From positions 62,001 to 126,000 of the forward strand of contig NZ_JAOWPT010000015.1 of the NCBI RefSeq assembly GCF_025753855.1: a stretch of DNA of 64,000 nt, in the 5' to 3' direction. The translations under genes and the position numbers were made by a program. The stretch's first letter is position 1, and each line of letters starts with the position of its first letter. The notes below the pieces were generated by a model. That model ran no database searches. It had not been told where the DNA came from and saw only the letters and a program-made list of their open reading frames with translations. Shown here one piece after another: positions 25,739 through 33,219 of this stretch. This DNA comes from Mesorhizobium sp. ZC-5. GTDB taxonomy: Bacteria > Pseudomonadota > Alphaproteobacteria > Rhizobiales > Rhizobiaceae.

Positions 25739-27202
25739 ATGCTTGATATCAGATGGATTCGCGACAACCCGAACGCTCTCACCGAAGCGCTTGCCAAGCG
25801 CTCGTGGTCGTCGGACGACGCGCAGTCCACGGTCGACGACCTGATCGCCAGGGACGAGGCGCGCCGCACCCATGTGGCAAAGCTCCAGGCCGCGCAGGAG
25901 CGCCGCAACGCCGCCTCCAAGGAGATCGGCAAGGCGATGGCCGCCAAGGATTCTGAACTCGCCGAAAGGCTGAAGGCCGAGGTCGCCGAGATCAAGGGCT
26001 TTATCCAGTCGGGCGAGGCGACCGAGCGCGAGCTCGACAAGGCGCTTACCGACGCGCTGGCCGTTCTCCCCAACGTGCCACTCAACGACGTGCCGGTCGG
26101 CAAGGACGAAAACGATAATGTCGAACGCCATCGCTTCGGCGACGAGCTGATTGCAAAACGCCAGCCGCGCATGGGCAACAAGCCGAAGGAGCATTTCGAG
26201 ATCGGCGAAAAGCTGGGCATGATGGATTTCGAGCGCGCCGCCAAGCTGTCCGGCTCGCGCTTCACCGTGCTCAGCGGCCAGCTTGCGCGGCTGGAGCGGG
26301 CGATCGGCCAGTTCATGCTCGACCTGCACACCACCGAGCACGGCTACACCGAAGTGCAGCCGCCGCTGATGGTGCGGGATGAGGCGATGTTCGGGACTGG
26401 GCAACTGCCGAAGTTTGCAGAGGATCTTTTCAAAACCACCGATCCCCGATTGGAGGATTTTGTCCGCAAGTTTGCACGCGCCATTCAAGGACCCACAGCG
26501 TCGGAATTACTTGGATTAGGATTCCCAGAGGATGATGCGAAAGCTGTACGTCTGAGTGCTGAGACGGAGGAATTTTTAGAGCGCTTGGGAGCATCGCGTC
26601 TGTGGCTCATCCCCACCGCCGAAGTCCCGCTCACCAATCTCGTGCGCGAGGAAATCACGCCGCACGAAAAACTGCCGCTGCGCTTCACCGCGCTCACCCC
26701 GTGCTTCCGCTCCGAGGCCGGCTCGGCCGGGCGCGACACGCGCGGCATGCTGCGCCAGCACCAGTTCTACAAGGTCGAGCTGGTCTCGATCACCGACCAG
26801 GAATCCTCGCTCGCCGAACACGAGCGCATGACCGAATGCGCCGAGACGGTGCTGAAGAAGCTGGAGCTGCCGTTCCGCACCATGACGCTCTGCACCGGCG
26901 ACATGGGTTTCGGCGCGCAAAAGACCTACGACATCGAGGTCTGGCTGCCCGGCCAGAACGCCTACCGCGAAATCTCGTCCTGCTCGGTCTGCGGCGATTT
27001 CCAGGCCCGCCGCATGGACGCCCGCTACAAGGACAGGGATGGCAAGGGCAACCGCTTCGTCCACACGCTGAACGGCTCCGGCACCGCCGTCGGCCGCGCG
27101 CTGATCGCCGTCATGGAAAATTACCAGGAGGCGGACGGCAGCGTAACCATTCCTGAAGTGCTGCGCCCTTACATGGGCGGACTGGAAAGAATCGGCGCGT
27201 GA
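25739..27202 (+). CDS. serS: Seryl-tRNA synthetase with a 53-residue foreign-looking insert
   Basis: A 487-residue class II synthetase; the family is usually about 425-430. The N-terminal coiled-coil arm that holds tRNA-Ser occupies about residues 30-110. Motif 2 is [20 protein letters not shown] and motif 3 [17 protein letters not shown]. Between LFKTTD (D235) and [12 protein letters not shown] (W289) lie residues 236-288 (nt 26444-26602), which normal bacterial SerRS lacks. The insert is about 50% GC by hand count, with three TTA Leu codons, unlike the rest. The insert precedes the serine-binding TAE motif. All catalytic motifs are intact, so the enzyme is probably active. Confidence 0.92.
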   Translation: MLDIRWIRDNPNALTEALAKRSWSSDDAQSTVDDLIARDEARRTHVAKLQAAQERRNAASKEIGKAMAAKDSELAERLKAEVAEIKGFIQSGEATERELDKALTDALAVLPNVPLNDVPVGKDENDNVERHRFGDELIAKRQPRMGNKPKEHFEIGEKLGMMDFERAAKLSGSRFTVLSGQLARLERAIGQFMLDLHTTEHGYTEVQPPLMVRDEAMFGTGQLPKFAEDLFKTTDPRLEDFVRKFARAIQGPTASELLGLGFPEDDAKAVRLSAETEEFLERLGASRLWLIPTAEVPLTNLVREEITPHEKLPLRFTALTPCFRSEAGSAGRDTRGMLRQHQFYKVELVSITDQESSLAEHERMTECAETVLKKLELPFRTMTLCTGDMGFGAQKTYDIEVWLPGQNAYREISSCSVCGDFQARRMDARYKDRDGKGNRFVHTLNGSGTAVGRALIAVMENYQEADGSVTIPEVLRPYMGGLERIGA

Positions 27203-27228
27203 TGACTTCAATGACAATGCTCGACGTT

Positions 27229-27385
27229 GCCCCCCTCTGGCCTGCCGGCCATCTCCCCCACAAGGGGGGAGATCAGCTGCCATCAGCGTCGGCATCTTTC
27301 TGTCAACGTTGGCGATTGGGCGGAGCAGGCGACGCGACTAATCTCCCCACCTGTGGGGGAGATGGCCGGCAGGCCAGAGGGGGGC
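27229..27385. repeat. RIME-like palindromic intergenic repeat, copy 3 (complete)
   Basis: This is a complete 157-nt copy with arms GCCCCCCTCTGGCCTGCCGG and its complement, and the shared centre GGCGATTGGGCGGAGCAGGC. It fills the serS-surE gap. The copies at 23813, 25456 and 27229 all lie around serS. Confidence 0.87.
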
Positions 27386-27429
27386 GCGACGGAGCGCTGA
27401 CCTTGTCGCCGAAAGGCAGGATCAACTAG

Positions 27430-28188
27430 ATGCGCATCCTGCTCACCAATGACGACGGCATCCACGCCGAAGGCCTCGCGGTGCTTGAGCGCATCGCTCG
27501 CACCATTTCCGACGACGTCTGGGTCGTCGCGCCGGAGACCGACCAGTCGGGCTTTGCCCACTCGCTGTCCATTTCCGAACCGCTCAGGCTGCGCAAGATC
27601 AGCGACCGGCATTACGCCGTGCGCGGCACGCCGACCGATTGCGTCATCATGGGCGTGCGCAAAATCATGCCGGAGCCGCCGGATCTCATCCTGTCGGGCG
27701 TCAATTCCGGCGCCAACCTCGCCGACGACGTCACCTATTCCGGCACCGTCGCCGGCGCCATGGAAGGCACCATGCTCGGCATCCGCTCGATCGCGCTGAG
27801 CCAGGCCTACAGTGTCGAGGGCAGCGCCCGGCTGGTGCCGTGGGAGACGGTCGAGGCGCTGGCGCCGGCGCTACTGGAGAAGCTGATCGGCATCGACCTG
27901 CCGGCCGGCACGTTCCTCAACGTGAATTTCCCGAACTGCCCGCCGGAGGAGGTCGAGGCCACGCTGGTCACTACCCAGGGCAAGCTGGTTCACAGCCTGT
28001 GGATCGACGAGCGCGCCGACGGCCGCGGCTTTCCGTACTTCTGGCTGCGCTTCGGCCGCGAGCCTCCCGAATTGCGCGAAGGCACCGACGTCCACGCGGT
28101 GAAAAGCAAGTCCGTGTCGGTGACGCCGCTGAAGCTCGACCTCACCGCGCATGAAGTGAAGGACAGTCTGGCGAAGGCGCTTGCATGA
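27430..28188 (+). CDS. surE: 5'/3'-nucleotidase SurE
   Basis: A 252-residue metal-dependent phosphatase of nucleoside monophosphates. [16 protein letters not shown] contains the metal-binding DD at the N-terminus. [20 protein letters not shown] is the family's central loop, followed by [13 protein letters not shown]. The stop overlaps the pcm start by 4 nt. SurE and Pcm together are a widespread pair linked to stationary-phase survival. Confidence 0.94.
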   Translation: MRILLTNDDGIHAEGLAVLERIARTISDDVWVVAPETDQSGFAHSLSISEPLRLRKISDRHYAVRGTPTDCVIMGVRKIMPEPPDLILSGVNSGANLADDVTYSGTVAGAMEGTMLGIRSIALSQAYSVEGSARLVPWETVEALAPALLEKLIGIDLPAGTFLNVNFPNCPPEEVEATLVTTQGKLVHSLWIDERADGRGFPYFWLRFGREPPELREGTDVHAVKSKSVSVTPLKLDLTAHEVKDSLAKALA

Positions 28189-28838
28189 ACACGATTGTCG
28201 ACGATCGCGAGGGTTTTGCTGCTTTCCTGCTGCGCTTGCGCGCGCTCGGCACGCCGCCCAGGGATCTGGTCGCGGCAATGGAAGCGACGCCGCGCAAGAC
28301 CTTCGTGCCCACCCCCTGGCAGTCCGTCGCCTGGTCGGACCGCATGGTGCCGATCGAGTGCGGCGAGACGCTGGAGGGTGCTGACCTGCAGGCGGCGGTC
28401 ATCGCGGCGCTGCAGCTCGAACCCGGTCACCGTGTCCTGGAAGTCGGTACCGGGTCGGGGTTCACCGCGGCGGTGATGGCGCGGCTCGCCGCGCGGGTGG
28501 TCACCGTCGACCGCTACAAGACGCTCGCCGAACAGGCGAAGCAGCGCCTCGATGCGCTCGGCCTCGTCAACGCATTCGCACGGCAGGCCGACGGCTACAA
28601 CGGGCTGCCGGGCGAGGGGCCGTTCGACCGCATCGTCGTCTGGGCGGCGTTCGACAACCTGCCGCGCGCTTTCGTCGATCAGCTGTCGACCAACGGCATC
28701 ATGATCGCGCCGATCGGCCCGGCGGAGGAGGAACAGGTCCTCGCCAAGCTCACCAAGATCGGCAGCCGCTTCGAGCGCGAGGACATCGCCAAAGTGCGGT
28801 TGCAGCCGATGGTCAAGGGCTTGGCTGCGGTGATTTGA
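28185..28838 (+). CDS. pcm: Protein-L-isoaspartate O-methyltransferase
   Basis: A 217-residue SAM-dependent enzyme that starts repair of isoaspartyl residues in aged proteins. Motif I is [19 protein letters not shown], and the preceding [20 protein letters not shown] corresponds to the family's substrate region (usually IGxGQTISQP), here somewhat divergent as is common in rhizobia. [12 protein letters not shown] is post-I, and [14 protein letters not shown] contains motif II. It overlaps surE by ATGA. Confidence 0.92.
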   Translation: MNTIVDDREGFAAFLLRLRALGTPPRDLVAAMEATPRKTFVPTPWQSVAWSDRMVPIECGETLEGADLQAAVIAALQLEPGHRVLEVGTGSGFTAAVMARLAARVVTVDRYKTLAEQAKQRLDALGLVNAFARQADGYNGLPGEGPFDRIVVWAAFDNLPRAFVDQLSTNGIMIAPIGPAEEEQVLAKLTKIGSRFEREDIAKVRLQPMVKGLAAVI

Positions 28839-28885
28839 GCAGCCTTTTGGATTCACAAAGAAATTTCTCGTTTGCGAATCGCGTC

Positions 28886-28901
28886 TTAACCGCCCGGTAA
28901 C
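28886..28901 (+). promoter_or_regulatory. CtrA-like site upstream of the NlpD-like gene
   Basis: TTAACCGCCCGGTAAC matches the alphaproteobacterial CtrA box TTAA-N7-TTAAC with one mismatch, 54 nt before the ATG. An inverted repeat (TACCCA and TGGGTA, 28920-28938) lies between it and the start. Envelope-division LytM genes are plausible CtrA targets, but a single near-match is weak evidence. Confidence 0.3.
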
Positions 28902-28954
28902 ATTAACGCGCTTTAATCATACCCAGTTGTGTTGGGTACGCGCGGGTTAAAGCG

Positions 28955-30502
28955 ATGCGGTTGAGTCAATTGAACAAGAGCCAGCGTATTCTGGCGCGCA
29001 GTGCTGCCATTCTCCTTGTCGGTGGCCTTGCTGCGGGTTGCAGTTCCGGTGCGGCGCGCTTCGGCGGTGTCGACGACATATTCACCTCCACCACGAACCA
29101 GCGCCAGATCATCCCGCCGGCCAGCCAGCCTTATCCGGCCGGGCAGGCTGCGCAGGTCGACACCTCGGCGGCGAACCGCCAGGCGGTGCAGCCGGTCGAT
29201 GTCTCGCGCAGCCCGGTCGGGCGTTCGACGCTTCCGCCGGTGGCCGGAACGCAGGTCGCGAGTTCACAGCAGCCCGTGATGGCCCCCGTCGCGACGCAGC
29301 CGGTTCGTTCCCCGTCTCCAACCCTCGCGCCGGTCGCTTCCGCTCCCGCCGTCGACGACACCGTCACCGGCACCGTCAAGCAGCCCGCCCCGGCGGCGCA
29401 GGCCGCGGGCGAGGATATCAAGGGCTGGTCGCGCGCCGGCGGCAGCCAGGTCACCGCCAAGGAAGGCGAGACGGTCTACAACCTGTCGCGGCGCTTCGGC
29501 GTGCCCGCCGACGTGATCATGAAGGCCAATGGCCTCAACCAGTCCGCTGGGCTGCAGGCCGGCCAGAAGGTCATCATCCCGACCTATGTCTACTCGGACA
29601 AGGCCGGCGTTTCGGCTCCCGACAGCAATCCGAATGTTGCCGAGGCGAAATCCTCGCGCGGCACGAAATATGATGTGCCGGCTCACAAGGTGCCGCTGCC
29701 CAGCGGCGCGCCGACCGACAAGGTCGCCGTGCTGCCGCAGCCGCCCAAGGTCAAGGAAGGCGAAGCGGCGCAGCCTCTCGCCGCGACCGCGCCGACCGCC
29801 AAGAACGCCGATGCTCCGGGAACCTACAAGGTCCAGGAAGGCGATACTCTGTCGCGGATTGCCAGGAAGACCGGCGTCGGCGTTGCCGCGCTGAAACAGG
29901 CCAACGGCCTCCAGGACGGGTTGATCCGGGTCGGCCAGACATTGACCGTGCCGGCTGCCGGCGCGGCACAGGTCGCCGCCGCTGCCCCCGCCAAGGTCGA
30001 CAAGGTCACCACCGGCGCCACCGACCCGAACGCGAAGGCCGAGACCGCCACCTACACGCCGCCGAAAAAGGCCGAGAAGGTGATGGAGCAGGCCGAGCAG
30101 GACACCGCCGCCGCCCCTGATGCCACCGGCATCGGCCGCATGCGCTGGCCGGTTCGCGGCCGTGTCATCTCCGGCTACGGCGCCGGCGGCGGCAAGAACG
30201 GCGACGGCATCGACATCGCGGTGCCGGAAGGCACGCCGGTGAAAGCCGCGGAAAACGGCGTCGTCATCTATGCCGGCGATGGCTTGAAGGAATTCGGCAA
30301 CACGGTGCTGGTGCGCCACGAGAACGGCCTCGTCACCGTCTATGGCCATGCCAGCGCATTGAAGGTGGCGCGCGGCGAGAAGGTCAAGCGCGGCCAGGAA
30401 ATCGCGACATCCGGCATGAGCGGCACCACCGACAGGCCGAAGCTGCATTTCGAGGTGCGCAAGAACTCCGCGCCGGTCGATCCAAAGACCTTCCTCGAAT
30501 AG
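28955..30502 (+). CDS. NlpD/DipM-like lipoprotein with two LysM domains and a degenerate M23 (LytM) domain
   Basis: A 515-residue protein. Signal peptide and lipobox LAAGC place Cys at about residue 29, so it is lipid anchored. LysM domains lie at about 163-212 and 288-333 (GTYKVQEGDTLSRIARKTGV) and bind glycan. The LytM domain occupies about 398-510. The usual HxxxD zinc pair reads NGDGIDIAV, so the first His is missing, while YGHAS and LHFEVR are kept. Loss of zinc ligands is typical of NlpD/EnvC-type amidase activators, so a regulatory role in septal peptidoglycan splitting is inferred. It follows surE-pcm, as nlpD does in many bacteria. Confidence 0.9.
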   Translation: MRLSQLNKSQRILARSAAILLVGGLAAGCSSGAARFGGVDDIFTSTTNQRQIIPPASQPYPAGQAAQVDTSAANRQAVQPVDVSRSPVGRSTLPPVAGTQVASSQQPVMAPVATQPVRSPSPTLAPVASAPAVDDTVTGTVKQPAPAAQAAGEDIKGWSRAGGSQVTAKEGETVYNLSRRFGVPADVIMKANGLNQSAGLQAGQKVIIPTYVYSDKAGVSAPDSNPNVAEAKSSRGTKYDVPAHKVPLPSGAPTDKVAVLPQPPKVKEGEAAQPLAATAPTAKNADAPGTYKVQEGDTLSRIARKTGVGVAALKQANGLQDGLIRVGQTLTVPAAGAAQVAAAAPAKVDKVTTGATDPNAKAETATYTPPKKAEKVMEQAEQDTAAAPDATGIGRMRWPVRGRVISGYGAGGGKNGDGIDIAVPEGTPVKAAENGVVIYAGDGLKEFGNTVLVRHENGLVTVYGHASALKVARGEKVKRGQEIATSGMSGTTDRPKLHFEVRKNSAPVDPKTFLE

Positions 30503-30519
30503 CCGACAACACGGATCGC

Positions 30520-30553
30520 AAAAAACAGGCCGGCATGTCCGGCCTGTTTTTTT
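30520..30553. terminator. Bidirectional intrinsic terminator
   Basis: An 11-bp stem AAACAGGCCGG / CCGGCCTGTTT with loop CATGT has A5 on the left and T7 on the right. It therefore works for the rightward NlpD-like gene and the leftward amide hydrolase gene, whose stop is at 30559. Confidence 0.85.
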
Positions 30554-30558
30554 CCGGC

Positions 30559-31599
30559 TCATTCCCCGCAGATGCTGCCCTCGGCGAATGCCGCCGACTG
30601 GGCGATGGTTTCCTCGCCCGGATTGCCAAGAAACGGCGTTTCTCCAAAACTCTTGCGGATAAGCGCCTCGTGTTCGGCGCGGCTGTAGTCGCGGAAATTC
30701 CCGGCCACGTCCTCGCCGTCGCCGCTCTCGTGAACGTCGAACAATTTCACCGGCGAGCGGCAGGAAAGATCGAAGGCCCCGAGTTTCACGGACCGGAGGG
30801 CTCTGTTCTTGTCGGAGCGCCAGCCCACCGAAAGGTTTTTCGGATCGAAGACGACGCTCCAGCGCGTGTGGTTCGTCTGCGCGACGGAAGCCAGCGTGTC
30901 GAAGGCCTGTTCGACCGGATCGCCGCTGTTTGCCGCGGTGCCTTTGACCCGCGCCGCTGCACGGGCAAAGCGCTGCAGCGACCCGGAGCCGGCCGGCACC
31001 ATCGTCTGGCCGACCTTTTCCACATAGCCGAGGGATTCCGCGTAACTGCTGTTGGCCAGCACGGGATAGGCGAGGTCGCCGCCTTGCCGCACCACGCGCT
31101 TTCCTGCGAGGAACTCGACGACTGCCGCGTTTCCCGAAGCGTCGACCAGCTTGTAGTGCAAGGGAACGCGGCTCTCGATCCGCATCTCGGCTCCCCTGGC
31201 CAGTGCCTCGTCGACATTTGCCGACGTATCGAGCAGGTATTGCATCCACTCGAGCACGCCGACCTGCGGGCGGTCATCCGCGCTCTCGTAGCGGGCTTCG
31301 TCCAGCCACATCTGGCTGACCACCAGTCCGGCTTCGTTCATGCCGGCCATCGGGTTGTCGCGGCCGAACTGCGAAAAGCTGATCGAGCCGTATCTGCTCT
31401 GCCATTTCGCCGCGCTGCCTGGAACTTCCGAGGTTTTGGCCAGGCCGCGCTTGTTGATGAAGATCAGCCCGTAACCGATTGGAAAATCGTAGTTGTAGGC
31501 GACGATCGGCCGGCCCGGATCGAGAAATGCCACGGTCGTGCAGGCTTCGGCTGCGGTCGAGGCCGCGAGGAACGCGGCAAACAGGATGCCTCGGCGCAT
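30559..31599 (-). CDS. Secreted linear-amide C-N hydrolase (choloylglycine hydrolase / penicillin V acylase family)
   Basis: A 346-residue Ntn hydrolase. MRRGILFAAFLAASTAAEAC is a signal peptide ending at the nucleophile: cleavage after Ala exposes Cys20 (CTTVAF) as N-terminal nucleophile. YNYDFPIGYGLIFIN carries the conserved Asp region, and GMNEAGLVVSQMWL is a family block. Periplasmic Gram-negative members hydrolyse penicillin V or N-acyl homoserine lactones; some act on other amides. The substrate here is unknown. ATG 31599 is preferred to 31617 because it starts directly at the signal peptide. A bidirectional terminator lies at the 3' end. Confidence 0.85.
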   Translation of the reverse strand: MRRGILFAAFLAASTAAEACTTVAFLDPGRPIVAYNYDFPIGYGLIFINKRGLAKTSEVPGSAAKWQSRYGSISFSQFGRDNPMAGMNEAGLVVSQMWLDEARYESADDRPQVGVLEWMQYLLDTSANVDEALARGAEMRIESRVPLHYKLVDASGNAAVVEFLAGKRVVRQGGDLAYPVLANSSYAESLGYVEKVGQTMVPAGSGSLQRFARAAARVKGTAANSGDPVEQAFDTLASVAQTNHTRWSVVFDPKNLSVGWRSDKNRALRSVKLGAFDLSCRSPVKLFDVHESGDGEDVAGNFRDYSRAEHEALIRKSFGETPFLGNPGEETIAQSAAFAEGSICGE

Positions 31600-31777
31600 G
31601 GCGGCCTCCGAACTCACGCAGCCGGAACGATAACACAGGCGTCCCGGCCGCAGAATGTCCGGAAGTGCGAAGTTTAATGCATGTCGCCCGAAAGTGTCCT
31701 CGGTTTCGGGATAACGACATGCATCAAATCAAAGAATCTGAAGCGCGGCCGCCGAATCCTTTTCGGCGCGACGCGGT

Positions 31778-32653
31778 TCAGTCCTTCAGGGGCTGGCCGA
31801 GGCGGCCGGCGAGGTCCTGCGTGAATTGCCAGGCGACGCGGCCGGAGCGGCTGCCTCGTGTCGTCGCCCACTCCAGCGCGTCGGCGCGCAATGCTTCGGG
31901 CTCGATCTTCAGGTCGTGATAGCGGACATAACCCTCGATCATGTCCAGGTATTCGTCCTGCGAGCATTTGTGGAAGCCGAGCCAGAGGCCGAAGCGGTCC
32001 GACAGCGAGACCTTTTCCTCGACCGCCTCCGACGGATTGATAGCGGTCGAGCGTTCATTGTCGATCATGTCGCGCGGCAGCAGATGCCGCCGGTTCGAGG
32101 TTGCGTAGAAGATGACATTGGCCGGACGGCCTTCGACGCCGCCCTCGAGTGCGGCCTTCAGCGATTTGTAGGAGGTGTCGTCATGGTCGAAGGAGAGGTC
32201 GTCGCAAAACAGGATGAAGCGATAGGGCGCCGTCTTCAGGATACCCATCAGCTTCGGCAGCGTGTCGATATCCTCGCGATGGATCTCGACCAGCTTCAGC
32301 GGCTCGCCGCCTTTTCGGCCTGCGTTCACCTTGGCATGCACCGCCTTGACCAGCGATGACTTGCCCATGCCGCGCGCGCCCCACAGAAGCACGTTGTTGG
32401 CGGGCAGGCCGGCTGCAAATCGCTCCGTATTGTCGACCAGGATATCGCGCACCCGGTCGACCCCGCGGATCAGGCCGATGTCGACACGATTGACGCGATG
32501 GACGGGTTCCAGATAGCCCGGATCGGCTGCCCAGACGAAGCAGTCCGCCGCTTCGATATCGGCGGCTGGAGCCTCCCGCGGCGCCAGCCGCGAAACGGCG
32601 GCAATCAGCCGGTCGAGTTTGTCTTCGAGGGATTCGTTCGGCTTTTTCGGCAT
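31778..32653 (-). CDS. DUF815-family AAA ATPase
   Basis: A 291-residue ATPase: Walker A GARGMGKSSLVK near residue 93-104, Walker B RFILFCDDLSFD, and arginine-finger-like SNRRHLLPRDM. The N-terminal coiled segment SLEDKLDRLIAAVSRLAP precedes it. The family is widespread in proteobacteria and has no settled function. It is divergent from yajC-secDF across about 180 nt. Confidence 0.88.
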   Translation of the reverse strand: MPKKPNESLEDKLDRLIAAVSRLAPREAPAADIEAADCFVWAADPGYLEPVHRVNRVDIGLIRGVDRVRDILVDNTERFAAGLPANNVLLWGARGMGKSSLVKAVHAKVNAGRKGGEPLKLVEIHREDIDTLPKLMGILKTAPYRFILFCDDLSFDHDDTSYKSLKAALEGGVEGRPANVIFYATSNRRHLLPRDMIDNERSTAINPSEAVEEKVSLSDRFGLWLGFHKCSQDEYLDMIEGYVRYHDLKIEPEALRADALEWATTRGSRSGRVAWQFTQDLAGRLGQPLKD

Positions 32654-32832
32654 CTGACTGAATGCGTTCCATGTGAATGCTGCGGTTAATCCGCTCTAAC
32701 ATGGTGAAACTGGCTGGAAAAGCGCGGCCGGATAGGCCAGTTGCAGTTGCAAAGGTGGCTTTAGCGACTATATTCCGGCCACTTTCGAAGGGGCTCGATC
32801 GCGACCCCGCAATCTCGTCTCAGGAGTCACCG

Positions 32833-33171
32833 ATGTTTGTCACGCCGGCATATGCCCAGGTCCCAGGCACTTCGCCCGATATGCTCATCAGCATTTTGCC
32901 GTTTGTCCTGATTTTCGTGATCATGTATTTTCTGATCATCCGCCCCCAGCGCACCCAGCTGAAGAAGCGCGGCGAGATGCTGGCGGCGATCCGTCGCGGC
33001 GACACGGTGATCACCGGCGGCGGTTTTGTCGGCAAGGTGACGAAGGTGATCGACGACAACGAACTCGAAATCGATCTCGGCGGCGGGAACAAGGTGACCG
33101 CGCTGCGCGCGACGATCGCCGACGTAAGGGTCAAGGGCGAGCCGGTCGCCAACCAGAACGCCAAGAAATAA
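32833..33171 (+). CDS. yajC: Preprotein translocase subunit YajC
   Basis: A 112-residue single-pass membrane protein. The helix ISILPFVLIFVIMYFLIIRP runs into RPQRTQLKKRGEML, the invariant YajC signature, followed by RRGDTVITGGGFVGKVTKV. YajC joins SecDF in the holotranslocon. CAGGAG lies just before ATG 32833; the open frame upstream is not YajC-like. It is 48 nt before secDF, forming one transcript. Confidence 0.94.
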   Translation: MFVTPAYAQVPGTSPDMLISILPFVLIFVIMYFLIIRPQRTQLKKRGEMLAAIRRGDTVITGGGFVGKVTKVIDDNELEIDLGGGNKVTALRATIADVRVKGEPVANQNAKK

Positions 33172-33219
33172 CCGCAATCAAGGCGGAACCGGAACGATCG
33201 GCCCTACTGAAGAGGCACA

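Noticed and set aside
29264-31249. 661-codon minus-strand frame spanning the NlpD-like gene and part of the amide hydrolase.
   Set aside because: It crosses a strong bidirectional terminator and is antisense or out of frame to real genes.
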